A stretch of DNA of 40,645 bases from Flavobacteriales bacterium (lineage in GTDB: Bacteria; Bacteroidota; Bacteroidia; Flavobacteriales; Flavobacteriaceae): assembly GCA_027061855.1 (NCBI GenBank), contig JAMOVT010000046.1, positions 1 to 40,645 on the forward strand, in the 5' to 3' direction. The notes beneath the pieces are model-generated. The model saw only the letters and a program-made list of their open reading frames with translations. It made no database searches and was not told the origin of the DNA. Each line of letters starts with the position of its first letter. The stretch's first letter is position 1. Positions 17,997 through 27,507 of the stretch are shown here, in pieces. The position numbers were made by a program, and so were the translations under genes.

Positions 17997-18391
17997 TGAA
18001 ATACTTGGATATCGACAAATTTGCCACGGTAGTCACCTGTATGGACGGACGTATTCAAATTCCCGTTTTGGAATGGATTATAGAAAATTATGACCTCGAT
18101 TACCCCGACCTTATAACAGAAGCCGGTCCTATTAAAATAATAGCCGATGATAAGGAGGAAAAAGTGATTGAAGCCATCAAAAAAAGAATGGATATTTCGA
18201 TTCACAAACACCATTCCAAGCATGTTTTTGTAGTTGGACATTATGATTGTGCCGGCAATCCGCAGCCTAAGGAAGTCCAACTGGAACAGATAAAAAAAAG
18301 TATGGAGCAAATAAAAAAATGGGGATATACTGATGAAGAAATTATTGGCCTTTGGGTGAATGAGAATTGGAAAGTAGAACGGATTTTTTAA
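17996..18391 (+). CDS. Very short beta-carbonic-anhydrase-like protein
   Basis: A 131-residue protein with the metal-site pattern of beta-carbonic anhydrases: CMDGR (Cys15, Asp17, Arg19) and GHYDCAG (His82, Cys85). These are the three zinc ligands and the Asp-Arg dyad. Usual family members have about 180-220 residues, so the N-terminal helices and other parts of the dimer interface are absent. It may hydrate CO2, or it may be a distinct metal-binding protein of the same fold. Start and stop overlap (TAATG) with the DUF1684 gene, and the antiporter is upstream, suggesting a link to pH or bicarbonate balance. That link is inference. Confidence 0.75.
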   Translation: MKYLDIDKFATVVTCMDGRIQIPVLEWIIENYDLDYPDLITEAGPIKIIADDKEEKVIEAIKKRMDISIHKHHSKHVFVVGHYDCAGNPQPKEVQLEQIKKSMEQIKKWGYTDEEIIGLWVNENWKVERIF

Positions 18392-18437
18392 AATTTTTAA
18401 TCTATTATATGAATTTTTTTAATCTATATTATTGATG

Positions 18438-18445
18438 TATTTTTG
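18438..18445 (+). promoter_or_regulatory. -7 box upstream of aspS
   Basis: TATTTTTG matches TAnnTTTG, 23 bases before the aspS ATG. No -33 element was identified. Confidence 0.45.
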
Positions 18446-18468
18446 TAGCATTTAAAAATTAAAAGAGA

Positions 18469-20223
18469 ATGTATAGAACACACACCTGCGGCGAATTAAA
18501 TGCAGAACATATAGGACAAGAAGTTACCCTTAGCGGTTGGGTACAAAAGGTAAGAGATTTGGGCTCGGTTATTTTTGTGGATTTACGAGACAGGTATGGA
18601 ATTACCCAACTTTCTTTCAATGAAGAAAACAAAGAACTTCTTGAACAAGCGCGTAAACTCGGTCGTGAGTTTGTCGTACAAGCCAAAGGAAAAGTCATAG
18701 AACGAGCCAGTAAAAATAAAAAGATCCCTACGGGAGATATAGAAATATTGGTCGACGAATTAAATATATTAAACGAAGCAAAAACTCCTCCTTTCACAAT
18801 TGAAGATCAAACTGATGGTGGAGAGGAATTGAGAATGAAATACCGTTACCTGGATATACGACGAAACCCTGTAAAGGAAAAATTAATCTTCCGTTCCAAA
18901 GTAACCCAAGCAGTAAGAAATTATTTAACAGATCAAGGTTTTATCGATGTGGAAACCCCTTATCTGATTAAATCCACTCCCGAAGGAGCCCGTGATTTTG
19001 TAGTACCCTCGCGTATGCATCCCGGACATTTTTATGCCTTGCCTCAATCTCCACAGACTTTTAAGCAATTATTGATGGTAGGAGGTATGGATAAATACAT
19101 GCAAATAGTAAAATGTTTCCGTGATGAAGATTTACGTGCCGACAGACAACCTGAATTTACACAAATCGATTGCGAGATGGCATTTGTGGAACAGGAAGAT
19201 ATCCTCAATACATTTGAAGGTTTGGTAAAACATCTCTTAAAAGAAATTCACGGAATCGAAATAGAAAAATTCCCACGTATGAGCTATGATGAAGCCATGC
19301 GTAAGTATGGGAATGACAAACCGGATATTCGCTTTGGAATGGAATTCGGAGATCTAACGGAAGCCGCCAAAGGAAAAGGCTTTAATGTCTTTGACCAGCA
19401 AGAAGCCATTTTGGGAATCGCCGTTCCGGGAGCAGCAAATTATACTAGAAAACAAATAGATAAAATCACCGATTGGGTGAAACGGCCTCAAATCGGCGCC
19501 AAAGGAATGGTCTATGTAAAATATAATGAAGACGGAAGTTTCAAATCTTCGGTTGACAAATTCTATACCCAAGAAGATTTAAAAAAATGGGCAGAAATTA
19601 CAAATGCCAAACCGGGTGACTTGATTTTGGTTTTATCGGGTGATTTAGATACCACAAGAACACAATTAAGTGCTCTGCGTATGGAAATGGCAGAACAATT
19701 GGGTTTACGCAAACCGGATGAATTTGCTCCGCTTTGGGTAGTTGATTTCCCGCTATTGGAATGGGATGAAGAAACAAAACGATATCATGCCATGCACCAT
19801 CCTTTTACCGCTCCTAAGCCGGAAGATGCACATCTGCTAGATACCAAAGATCCCAGAATAGTACGTGCCAATGCCTATGATTTGGTATTAAATGGAAACG
19901 AAATAGGCGGTGGATCCATTCGTATACACGACAAGCAGATGCAAGCCAAAATGCTGAACCTATTAGGTTTTAGCGACGAAGAAGCTCAAAAACAATTCGG
20001 ATTCTTAATGAACGCCTTTGAATACGGGGCGCCCCCACATGGTGGATTGGCTTTCGGATTGGATCGTCTGGTAGCTATTTTAGGAGGGCAAGAAACCATA
20101 CGCGACTATATTGCTTTCCCTAAAAATAATGCAGGTAGAGATGTGATGATCGATGCCCCGGATACTATTAGTCAAGAACAATTGGAAGAACTTCACTTGC
20201 AAATTATCAAAGACAAGGAGTAG
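18469..20223 (+). CDS. aspS: Aspartyl-tRNA synthetase
   Basis: A 584-residue class II synthetase of bacterial type that charges tRNA-Asp. It has an N-terminal OB-fold anticodon domain ([12 protein letters not shown]), motif 2 in [19 protein letters not shown], the bacterial GAD insertion around residues 290-420, and motif 3 in [15 protein letters not shown]. The length is normal. Whether it also charges tRNA-Asn cannot be told from this window, because no gatCAB or asnS is visible. The arginyl-transferase-like gene follows after 18 bases. Confidence 0.97.
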   Translation: MYRTHTCGELNAEHIGQEVTLSGWVQKVRDLGSVIFVDLRDRYGITQLSFNEENKELLEQARKLGREFVVQAKGKVIERASKNKKIPTGDIEILVDELNILNEAKTPPFTIEDQTDGGEELRMKYRYLDIRRNPVKEKLIFRSKVTQAVRNYLTDQGFIDVETPYLIKSTPEGARDFVVPSRMHPGHFYALPQSPQTFKQLLMVGGMDKYMQIVKCFRDEDLRADRQPEFTQIDCEMAFVEQEDILNTFEGLVKHLLKEIHGIEIEKFPRMSYDEAMRKYGNDKPDIRFGMEFGDLTEAAKGKGFNVFDQQEAILGIAVPGAANYTRKQIDKITDWVKRPQIGAKGMVYVKYNEDGSFKSSVDKFYTQEDLKKWAEITNAKPGDLILVLSGDLDTTRTQLSALRMEMAEQLGLRKPDEFAPLWVVDFPLLEWDEETKRYHAMHHPFTAPKPEDAHLLDTKDPRIVRANAYDLVLNGNEIGGGSIRIHDKQMQAKMLNLLGFSDEEAQKQFGFLMNAFEYGAPPHGGLAFGLDRLVAILGGQETIRDYIAFPKNNAGRDVMIDAPDTISQEQLEELHLQIIKDKE

Positions 20224-20241
20224 TTCTGTAAACTGAATCTT

Positions 20242-20991
20242 ATGAAAATTTTTCTTTCGGAAAGTGTTCCTCAATATCAAACATACACTTTTAATTATGC
20301 TGTTTATTGTGAGCAGGAGAAGGCTGAGGAAACCGATATGATTTATCGCAAAGGTTTTTTGCCTTACAGCAATTCTTTAAGCCTGAAAAAACCTCATTAT
20401 TATTTGGCACGTAGCCTTCGGGTAAATTTGGAAAATTTCAAAGAAACTTCTGAAAACCGGAGGCTAAATAAAAAAATGCAAGTTTATGAACCCCAAATAA
20501 AGCGCATAAATAAGTCCGAACTGATTCATAAGGAAGGCTTTAAAGATTTCTGTTATGCATATGCCTCTGCCCGTTTTGACGGAAATATGAGTAAAGAACG
20601 CTTGGAGTATGTTTTAAACTGGCCCTATTTCACCGATATCCTTCAATTTACCACCTCCGACGGGAAATTACTCGGCTATGTTTTTGCCGTTTTAACCGGG
20701 GAAATTTTTCATTACTGGTTTTCTTTTTATGATCTCGATTTTCCTCAACCCGGATTGGGAAAATGGATGATGTACAAAAGCATTGAATGGGCAAAAGAAC
20801 AAAATTTAAAAGAAGTTTATTTAGGTACTTGCTATGGAGAAAAAGCCATGTATAAAATGCGTGACTTTAAAGGCTTGGAATTTTTTGACGGTAATTCATG
20901 GAATCCGGATATGAAAAAACTCAAACAAAAATGCAAGACCGATTCTCAGAAAAATATCGATGATTTTAAAGCGGAATTAAATAAAGAATAA
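20242..20991 (+). CDS. Arginyl-tRNA-protein transferase-like protein (ATE C-terminal domain)
   Basis: A 249-residue member of the ATE/Bpt group, which transfer an amino acid from tRNA to protein N-termini through a GNAT-like fold. The C-terminal half matches: FYDLDFPQPGLGKWMMYKSI, KEVYLGTCYGEKAMYKM and the closing GLEFFDGNSW. The N-terminal half keeps only one cysteine, so the four-cysteine cluster of eukaryotic ATE1 is missing. Flavobacteria widely carry this divergent form. It may add Arg or Leu to acidic N-termini; the substrate has not been shown to my knowledge. It is 18 bases downstream of aspS and ends at a very strong hairpin. It complements aat at 8670. Confidence 0.72.
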   Translation: MKIFLSESVPQYQTYTFNYAVYCEQEKAEETDMIYRKGFLPYSNSLSLKKPHYYLARSLRVNLENFKETSENRRLNKKMQVYEPQIKRINKSELIHKEGFKDFCYAYASARFDGNMSKERLEYVLNWPYFTDILQFTTSDGKLLGYVFAVLTGEIFHYWFSFYDLDFPQPGLGKWMMYKSIEWAKEQNLKEVYLGTCYGEKAMYKMRDFKGLEFFDGNSWNPDMKKLKQKCKTDSQKNIDDFKAELNKE

Positions 20992-21001
20992 GAAGTATTT
21001 A

Positions 21002-21052
21002 TTTATAAGCACACACGGGCGGCTGAATCAGCCGCCCGTGTGTGTTTATAAA
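21002..21052. terminator. Very long, GC-rich bidirectional terminator between the ATE-like gene and infB
   Basis: The two 24-base arms (21002-21025 and 21029-21052) pair along their whole length with one G-U wobble and a 3-base AAT loop. The core is GC-rich (ACACGGGCGGCTG) within very AT-rich flanks. It separates two convergent operons. Confidence 0.92.
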
Positions 21053-21061
21053 AAGATTAAT

Positions 21062-23791
21062 TTACAATTTCTTTTTCACTTCATATTTTTGATAGGCTTC
21101 TATCACATCTCCCTCTTCAATATTGTTATAATTCTTCACCATTAATCCACATTCATAACCTTTTGAAACCTCTTTTACATCGTCTTTGAAACGCTTCAAA
21201 GAAGCCAATTCTCCATCATAAATAACAATACCGTCTCTAATTACTCGTACAAGAGAATTATTATAAATTTTACCGGAAGTTACCATACATCCGGCAACTG
21301 TTCCCACTTTGGAAATTTTGAAAGTATTCCTCACTTCTGCCGTTCCGGTTACTTCCTCTTTGATTTCGGGAGAAAGCATGCCTTCCATAGCTTCCTTTAC
21401 ATCATTTATTACATCATAAATAATGGAGTAAGTTTTGATTTGTACTCCTTCTTGCTCGGCCAATTTACGGGCACTGGAAGAAGGTCGCACATTAAATCCG
21501 ATGATAATCGCATCCGAAGCGGCTGCCAACATTACATCGGAATCGGTAATTTGTCCTACTCCCCGATGAATAATTTTCACATTGATATTTTCTGTTGAAA
21601 GTTTTTGTAAAGAATCGGCCAATGCTTCCACTGAGCCATCCACATCCCCTTTGATAATCAAATTCAATTCTTTGAAGTCTCCAAGAGCAATACGTCTTCC
21701 GATTTCATCAAGTGTAAGGTGTTTTTGAGTTCGAAGTTGTTGCTCACGGATTAATTGGTCACGTTTTTGAGCTATTTTCTTAGCTTCACGTTCATCTTCA
21801 TATACCTTGAATTTATCGCCTGCGGCAGGAGCACCATCGAGTCCCAGTACTTTAACAGGTGTAGAAGGTCCAGCCTCTTTTACTTTTTTATCCCGTTCAT
21901 CATACATGGCTTTAATTTTACCATGATATTTTCCGGCTAACACATAATCACCTATTTTCAAAGTACCGTTTTGCACCAAAATATCGGCTACATATCCACG
22001 GCCTTTATCCAATGCTGCCTCTAAAACAGTACCACTGGCATGTTTTTTAGGATTGGCTTTCAGTTCTAATAATTCGGCTTCCAATAAAATTTTCTCCAAC
22101 AGTTCATCTACTCCCTGACCGGTTTTAGCCGAAATTTCTTGTGACTGATATTTTCCTCCCCAATCTTCCAAAAGGATATTCATATTGGCCAGCTGTTGCC
22201 TGATATTATCAGGATTTGCAGTAGGACGGTCAATTTTATTGATTGCAAATACCATAGGCACTCCGGCTGCTTGTGCATGACTGATGGCCTCTTTGGTTTG
22301 AGGCATTACATCATCATCGGCAGCAATTACAATCACGGCGACATCGGTTACTTTGGTACCACGTGCACGCATAGCCGTAAAGGCTTCGTGACCGGGAGTA
22401 TCGATAAATGTTAATTTCTCTCCATTCGGCAACTCAACTTTATAGGCACCGATATGTTGTGTGATTCCTCCGGATTCTCCGGCTACCACATTGGCATTAC
22501 GAATATAATCCAATAAAGAAGTTTTTCCGTGATCGACATGTCCCATAATGGTAACAACCGGTGGACGAGGCACCAAATCTTCGGGTTTGTCTTCCTCCTC
22601 TTTCTCGGAAGTTTCTTCTTCTACATCTACAAATTCTACTTCATAACCGAATTCATCGGCTACCAAGCTCAGAGTTTCCGCATCCAAACGTTGATTCATC
22701 GTCGCCATAATACCTAAATCAAAGCATACTTTGATTACATCTGATACGGGAACATCCATCATATTAGCCAAATCGGCTACGGTAATAAATTCCGTTACTT
22801 TCAGAATTTGGCTTTCGAGTTGTTCTTTTTCTTGTTCGGCCAATTCTTTGGCTCTACGTTTTTGACGTCCTTCTTTCTTTACTTTTGAACGCTTGGATTT
22901 TCTACCTCCTTGAAGTCTTTCAAGTGTTTCTTTGATTTGTTTTTTGATTTCCTCTTCCGAAACTTCTTTTTTCTCAACCGGTTTTTTATAGTTTGAACGT
23001 CCGCGTTGTCTATTGTCATTTGACCTTCCTCCGTGACGGGAAACAGGTACTCGCTCTCGTTTTCGTTTTTTCTTCTTCTTGGCGTCTTCGGTTTTGTCGT
23101 CTTTCTTCTTAGGTTTCTTTTCAAAATTCTTCAAGTCTATTTTTTCTCCCGTTAGTTTAGGACCTTGAAGTTTTTGATATTGCGTTTTTAGTTCTTTGGG
23201 CTCTTCGGGCTTCTCCTCTTTTGGAGTCTCTTCGGAAACAGGGGTTTCTTCTACCGGAGTTTCAATGGCTTGAGCTTTTTTAATTTTTTTGGTTTCGACC
23301 GCTACCTTTTCTTTTATTTTTGCAACCGGCTTTTCTTCTTGAACAGGTTTTACTTCTGTCTCTGCTTTTTCTTCCTTAACCGGCTCTGTTGAAACAACCT
23401 CATTCTTTTTGTCAACAATTTCTTCCTGTACAGCTTCTTCTTTTGGCTTCTTCTTTGTGTCAAGATCTACCTTTCCGACTATTTTCGGTTTTTGAATCAA
23501 AGGTTGTTTCTCTTCAACTGGTTCAGGTTTTTTAGGAGCGGACTCTTCCCTTTCTTTTTGAATGATCTCTTTTTCTTTTTGCTGTTCTTCTCTAACCTTC
23601 CTGGCTTTTTCAAGCACGGTTTTGTCTTCAGCAAACTCTTCCAACAGCATAATATAGACTTCTTCGGAAATAGGAGAATTTGGCGTTTTTTTAGCCAATT
23701 TCACCCCTTTGTTTTCCAGAAAATCCAAAATAGTGGATCTTCCTATATTACACTCGTTCATTACTTGCCTTATGGTGAGTTTTTTTGCCAT
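21062..23791 (-). CDS. infB: Translation initiation factor IF-2
   Basis: A 909-residue GTPase that brings initiator tRNA to the 30S subunit. The N-terminal IF2_N helical domain is [21 protein letters not shown] highly charged, low-complexity Lys/Glu/Pro region occupies roughly residues 60-320, then a second IF2_N-like motif lies near 340. The G domain starts with [19 protein letters not shown], contains [15 protein letters not shown] and has NKID as the guanine-specificity motif. Domains II-IV follow to the end. It is the last gene of rimP-nusA-infB and is separated from nusA by 63 bases. Confidence 0.98.
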   Translation of the reverse strand: MAKKLTIRQVMNECNIGRSTILDFLENKGVKLAKKTPNSPISEEVYIMLLEEFAEDKTVLEKARKVREEQQKEKEIIQKEREESAPKKPEPVEEKQPLIQKPKIVGKVDLDTKKKPKEEAVQEEIVDKKNEVVSTEPVKEEKAETEVKPVQEEKPVAKIKEKVAVETKKIKKAQAIETPVEETPVSEETPKEEKPEEPKELKTQYQKLQGPKLTGEKIDLKNFEKKPKKKDDKTEDAKKKKKRKRERVPVSRHGGRSNDNRQRGRSNYKKPVEKKEVSEEEIKKQIKETLERLQGGRKSKRSKVKKEGRQKRRAKELAEQEKEQLESQILKVTEFITVADLANMMDVPVSDVIKVCFDLGIMATMNQRLDAETLSLVADEFGYEVEFVDVEEETSEKEEEDKPEDLVPRPPVVTIMGHVDHGKTSLLDYIRNANVVAGESGGITQHIGAYKVELPNGEKLTFIDTPGHEAFTAMRARGTKVTDVAVIVIAADDDVMPQTKEAISHAQAAGVPMVFAINKIDRPTANPDNIRQQLANMNILLEDWGGKYQSQEISAKTGQGVDELLEKILLEAELLELKANPKKHASGTVLEAALDKGRGYVADILVQNGTLKIGDYVLAGKYHGKIKAMYDERDKKVKEAGPSTPVKVLGLDGAPAAGDKFKVYEDEREAKKIAQKRDQLIREQQLRTQKHLTLDEIGRRIALGDFKELNLIIKGDVDGSVEALADSLQKLSTENINVKIIHRGVGQITDSDVMLAAASDAIIIGFNVRPSSSARKLAEQEGVQIKTYSIIYDVINDVKEAMEGMLSPEIKEEVTGTAEVRNTFKISKVGTVAGCMVTSGKIYNNSLVRVIRDGIVIYDGELASLKRFKDDVKEVSKGYECGLMVKNYNNIEEGDVIEAYQKYEVKKKL

Positions 23792-23854
23792 TCTTTTAAT
23801 ACTATTACTTTATTTTAATTTATTTTTATTTTACCCTGTTTTTTAGAATAAAAT

Positions 23855-25141
23855 TTAATCGTTCTCAAATTCTTCTTTGAGAATTCTCATCACCTCATAA
23901 ATGGTTTCTTCTTCCAAATCGGTTCTTCGTACAAGATCATCAACATCTTGGGCCAAAATACTCTTGGCGTAATCCAATCCTATTTTTTGGAATTCTTTGA
24001 TAATCCATTCATCTATTTCATCAGAAAATTCTGTCAATTTCACATCATACTCATCATCTTCCCTTTGAATCTCAATATCATATCCGGTAATGGCGGAAGC
24101 CAAACGTATGTTTTGTCCTTTTTTTCCGATTGCTTTGGAAATTTCATCCGGCTTCATATATACAAAGGCCGTTTTCTTTCCGTTTTCATTCTCTCCGATT
24201 TCCAAACGCTGAATTTTTACAGGTCCCAATGCTCGTTGAATAAACAATTTGTCATTGTCCGTATAATTGATTACGTCAATATTTTCGTTGCCCAATTCTC
24301 TTACAATTCCATGAATACGAGAACCTCTTACTCCTACACAAGCTCCTACGGGATCAATTCGGTCATCATATGTATCTACTGCCACTTTGGCTTTTTCACC
24401 CGGAATCCGGGCGATACGTTTAATAGAAATCAAACCGTCAAATACCTCGGGAATTTCCTGTTCAAACAGTCTTTCCAAAAACTCATCGGCAGTACGAGAC
24501 ATGATAATCAAAGGCTTATTGTCTCGCATTTCCACTTTTTCAATGACTCCTCTTACATGATCTCCTTTACGGAAACGATCCGAAGGAATTTGTTTGTCTC
24601 TGGGCAAAATAATTTCATTGCCTTCATCATCGATCAAATATACATCTCTTTTTTTATTATTTACGTGATGTACTTCGGCTGTATAAATTTCTCCTTCTCT
24701 TTCTTTAAAAAATTTATGTAAATTAAGGAAACTGTGTTCCATCAATTTGTTTTTCCAGTTTTGTTTCAAACCGGTAATACCTCTCCGTCCTAAATCCAAT
24801 AAGTTAAATTCCTGTTCGATTTGATCACCGACTTCAACGTCAGGATCTATTTTTTTTGCATCGGAAAGACGGATTTCCTGGTGTTCGTTTATTTCCGCTT
24901 GGTCATCGGGAACTACGGTTTTATATACCCAGATTTCCAATTCCCCTCTACCGGGGTTTACGATAATGTCAAAATTATCTTCATCGGGTTCTTCTCCGTC
25001 CTTTTTCTTTTTTACAATTCCGAATTTCTTACGCAAAGCATGAGCTATTACATCTTTTAAGATAGTTAGTAAAGTTGCGTTATCTATGTTTTTCTCGTCT
25101 TTAAATTCCAAAAAAGCTTCGACCAATTCTTTGTTATTCAT
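23855..25141 (-). CDS. nusA: Transcription termination/antitermination protein NusA
   Basis: A 428-residue RNA polymerase-binding factor that controls pausing, termination and antitermination. The N-terminal domain (MNNKELVEAFLEFKDEKNID), S1 domain (GEIYTAEVHHVNNKKRDVYL), KH1 (GACVGVRGSRIHGIVREL) and KH2 (ISKAIGKKGQNIRLASAITG) are in the expected order. The C-terminal acidic repeats of E. coli NusA are absent, as is common outside Proteobacteria, and the protein ends with a short helical segment. It is the middle gene of rimP-nusA-infB, 13 bases after rimP. Confidence 0.97.
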   Translation of the reverse strand: MNNKELVEAFLEFKDEKNIDNATLLTILKDVIAHALRKKFGIVKKKKDGEEPDEDNFDIIVNPGRGELEIWVYKTVVPDDQAEINEHQEIRLSDAKKIDPDVEVGDQIEQEFNLLDLGRRGITGLKQNWKNKLMEHSFLNLHKFFKEREGEIYTAEVHHVNNKKRDVYLIDDEGNEIILPRDKQIPSDRFRKGDHVRGVIEKVEMRDNKPLIIMSRTADEFLERLFEQEIPEVFDGLISIKRIARIPGEKAKVAVDTYDDRIDPVGACVGVRGSRIHGIVRELGNENIDVINYTDNDKLFIQRALGPVKIQRLEIGENENGKKTAFVYMKPDEISKAIGKKGQNIRLASAITGYDIEIQREDDEYDVKLTEFSDEIDEWIIKEFQKIGLDYAKSILAQDVDDLVRRTDLEEETIYEVMRILKEEFEND

Positions 25142-25154
25142 AACTCAATTTAAT

Positions 25155-25619
25155 TTAAAATTTTATTACCACTTTTGATTCTTTAATTTTATCAAAAGGT
25201 ATTTTTTCTTGTTTGACTATATTGCGTTTTCCTTTTCCCGTTTCTTTGGGTACACGCATTTTATATTCGATTGTAATTCCATCCTCATCCACTTCAATCA
25301 GTTTTCCTTCCTTTTCTCCTTCTTCGGTTTTTATTTTCAACGAACGGGAAAGATTTTTTTTATATTGACGAATATGATGAAAGGCTTTGGAAATATCAAA
25401 AGAGGATACCGTTAATGAGAAATCCTCCTCTTCTCTATCCATATTATGCTCTATTGCACGGCTAACATCTACCAAATCCTGAACTTTCACGCCATGATCA
25501 CCATCCAAGATGATTTTGATATCGTTATTGTCCGAAACTTCAAAATCAATCAGGAATAAATCCGGACGTTCTTTTAGTTTCTCTTCCAATAGCTGAAAGG
25601 CTTTTTCTTTTACACTCAT
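25155..25619 (-). CDS. rimP: Ribosome maturation factor RimP
   Basis: A 154-residue protein needed for 30S subunit maturation. The N-terminal domain holds LDGDHGVKVQDLVDVSRAIE and the middle has DFSLTVSSFDISKAF, which corresponds to the usual VSSPGLDRPL segment, changed here to a non-proline form as in other Flavobacteriia. A C-terminal SH3-like domain with EGKLIEVDEDGITIEYK follows. The first gene of the operon, it is preceded by a full promoter at 25688-25719 and a small hairpin in the leader. Confidence 0.93.
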   Translation of the reverse strand: MSVKEKAFQLLEEKLKERPDLFLIDFEVSDNNDIKIILDGDHGVKVQDLVDVSRAIEHNMDREEEDFSLTVSSFDISKAFHHIRQYKKNLSRSLKIKTEEGEKEGKLIEVDEDGITIEYKMRVPKETGKGKRNIVKQEKIPFDKIKESKVVIKF

Positions 25620-25638
25620 AATCTTAAATATAAAAATA

Positions 25639-25654
25639 GGGGACGCCTGTCCCC
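25639..25654 (-). promoter_or_regulatory. Hairpin in the rimP-nusA-infB leader
   Basis: GGGGAC and GTCCCC pair around a 4-base loop. The hairpin lies 19 bases upstream of the rimP ATG and downstream of the likely transcription start. It has no T-tract, so it is not a terminator. NusA-controlled leaders are known in other bacteria, but a regulatory role here is only a guess. Confidence 0.35.
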
Positions 25655-25687
25655 ATTCTCATTCTTACTTCCATTTGTTAATCAGTG

Positions 25688-25719
25688 CAAAGATACAAAA
25701 AATTTTAATAGAAAGTCAA
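25688..25719 (-). promoter_or_regulatory. Complete Bacteroidota promoter for rimP-nusA-infB
   Basis: On the minus strand TTG (25717-25719) is followed after 21 bases by TATCTTTG (25688-25695), a full TAnnTTTG match. The expected leader is about 60 bases and contains the hairpin at 25639-25654. Confidence 0.65.
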
Positions 25720-25762
25720 GTTTTTACGTTTTATACATTTTTACAAAATAATGACAAGCTGA

Positions 25763-25794
25763 TTTGATAATTAAGAGATTTTTTTTTAATTTTA
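25763..25794 (+). promoter_or_regulatory. Possible promoter of the universal stress protein gene
   Basis: TTTG at 25763-25766 and TAATTTTA at 25787-25794 are separated by 20 bases. The -7 element lacks the final G, so the match is imperfect. The box ends 16 bases before the ATG. Confidence 0.4.
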
Positions 25795-25810
25795 TAAAAA
25801 ATAAAGAATT

Positions 25811-26650
25811 ATGAAAAAAATACTTGTTCCCGTTGACTTTTCTCCCAAATCGGAAGAAGCTTTAAAGGTTGCGGCAAATATTGCTAAGATGACCGGAGCG
25901 GAAATACACACTATACATCTTATTGATATTCCTGAAAGTGAAATAGATGTGACAATGGGAAGGTATGTCCCAACAGGACCGGTTGCTATACGGATGTTTG
26001 AACAAACTCACGAGCAATTTGATGAATTTCTCGATAAGGATTTTCTCAACGGAATTACGGTTTATGAAAATGTTTTGGTAGATAATCCGGTAGAAGGTAT
26101 TACTGAATTTGCCGAAAAAAATGATATTGATGCCATTGTAATCGGTTCTCACGGAACAACAGGATTAGAAGACTTTTTTGTAGGCTCGAATACCGAAAAA
26201 GTAGTAAGAACTTCGAAAATACCCGTTCTGGTCATAAAAGAACCTGCTGATAAATTTAAAATAGAAAAAGTGGTTTATGCCAGTAAATTTACGGACGAAA
26301 ATATTCCGGCATTTAAAAAGTTAATGGAGTTTTTAAAGATTTTCAAGCCCGAAATCCATCTATTGAGAGTAAATACCATTTCCAATTTCAAATCTACTGC
26401 CGAACTGGAAGAAATCATGAATAACTTCTTGAAAAAAGTTCCGGAATACGATTGTTTTAAAAAGGTACTTTATGATGATTATACCGTACAGGAAGGTATT
26501 TTTAATTATTCTGACCGGATTGGTGCCGATCTAATCGCTTTGGCAACACATGGAAGACAAGGAATTATGCATTTTTTATCGGATAGTATAGCTGAAAGAA
26601 TCGTAAACAAAGCACAAAAAAATATTCTCACCATTAAAATGGATAAATAA
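25811..26650 (+). CDS. Tandem universal stress protein (two UspA domains)
   Basis: A 279-residue cytosolic protein made of two Usp domains. The first (1-140) starts KKILVPVDFSPKSEEALKVA and has the ATP-binding glycine motif in IGSHGTTGLEDFFVGSNTEKVV. The second (about 148-279) ends with LATHGRQGIMHFLSDSIAERIV, a related but altered motif. Usp proteins help cells survive starvation and other stress; nucleotide binding is probable for the first domain. It is a single gene with its own promoter region, divergent from rimP. Confidence 0.93.
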   Translation: MKKILVPVDFSPKSEEALKVAANIAKMTGAEIHTIHLIDIPESEIDVTMGRYVPTGPVAIRMFEQTHEQFDEFLDKDFLNGITVYENVLVDNPVEGITEFAEKNDIDAIVIGSHGTTGLEDFFVGSNTEKVVRTSKIPVLVIKEPADKFKIEKVVYASKFTDENIPAFKKLMEFLKIFKPEIHLLRVNTISNFKSTAELEEIMNNFLKKVPEYDCFKKVLYDDYTVQEGIFNYSDRIGADLIALATHGRQGIMHFLSDSIAERIVNKAQKNILTIKMDK

Positions 26651-26662
26651 GCAGGGAATCCA

Positions 26663-26670
26663 TATCTTTG
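26663..26670 (+). promoter_or_regulatory. -7 box upstream of the zinc metallopeptidase gene
   Basis: TATCTTTG matches TAnnTTTG, 45 bases before the ATG and 12 bases after the stop of the stress-protein gene. No -33 element is clear. Confidence 0.45.
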
Positions 26671-26715
26671 TAGCGGTATAATTTTTGTAAATATATATAG
26701 AAAAAAACAAATTAT

Positions 26716-27423
26716 ATGAATATATTAATAATGTTAGGTGGTGGAAATATGGGCACCTATTTGTTGATTTTGCTTATTGGAGGCATTGGAATGTATGTCC
26801 AACACAAACTAAAAAGCAAATTTGAATATTACGGAAAGATTCGCTTAAAAAAAGGATATACCGGCGCGGAAGTTGCCAGAATGATGTTAGAAGATAATGG
26901 GATTACTGATGTAAAAGTTATCTCCACCCCGGGTTATTTAACGGATCACTATCATCCTTTGAAAAAAACGGTTAATTTAAGTGAACCGGTATATAACTCA
27001 AATAGTGTGGCTGCCGTAGCGGTTGCGGCTCATGAATGCGGTCATGCCGTGCAACATGCTCGGAATTACCCTTGGCTCCGCCTACGTTCTACACTCGTAC
27101 CCGTAGTGCAATTCTCTTCAAAATTAATCACATGGATTTTAATTGCCGGTATTCTATTGGTAAAAACTTTTCCTCAGTTATTATTGGCGGGTATTGTTTT
27201 ATTTGCACTTACAACTTTATTCAGTTTTATTACTTTACCTGTGGAATACGATGCAAGTAATCGCGCAAAAAAATGGCTGATAGAAAAAGGAATTGTAGAT
27301 CAAGAAGAAAGAAAAGGAGTTGCCGATGCTCTTAAATGGGCCGCCCGGACATATGTGGTAGCCGCTTTGAGTTCATTAGCCACTTTAATATACTATCTCC
27401 AAATTTACAACAACAGAAGATAA
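26716..27423 (+). CDS. YugP-type membrane zinc metallopeptidase
   Basis: A 235-residue membrane protein of the zinc peptidase family PF04298. The zinc motif is HECGH (residues 106-110), and the third ligand region is VEYDASNRA. Helices lie at about 12-28, 125-180 and the extreme C-terminus. The conserved TPGYLTDHYHPLKKTVNLS precedes the active site. Function is unknown in the family, though a role in membrane protein quality control is often assumed. The start could also be the Met in NMGTYLLIL, 11 codons in. It ends at the terminator at 27460-27483. Confidence 0.9.
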   Translation: MNILIMLGGGNMGTYLLILLIGGIGMYVQHKLKSKFEYYGKIRLKKGYTGAEVARMMLEDNGITDVKVISTPGYLTDHYHPLKKTVNLSEPVYNSNSVAAVAVAAHECGHAVQHARNYPWLRLRSTLVPVVQFSSKLITWILIAGILLVKTFPQLLLAGIVLFALTTLFSFITLPVEYDASNRAKKWLIEKGIVDQEERKGVADALKWAARTYVVAALSSLATLIYYLQIYNNRR

Positions 27424-27459
27424 TTTTAATTTTGAAAAAGAAAGTATAAATAGTAACTC

Positions 27460-27483
27460 ACCCTTGATTTAACGGTCAAGGGT
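27460..27483 (+). terminator. Intrinsic terminator after the metallopeptidase gene
   Basis: ACCCTTGA at 27460-27467 pairs with TCAAGGGT at 27476-27483 around an 8-base loop and is followed by a T run. It lies between two plus-strand genes and insulates upp. Confidence 0.82.
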
Positions 27484-27507
27484 TTTATTTAGCAAAAAAA
27501 AGAAAAA

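Noticed and set aside
23948-24721. 257-codon plus-strand frame opposite nusA
   Set aside because: It is fully antisense to nusA, rich in Phe and Ser as expected of a shadow frame, and has no family features.
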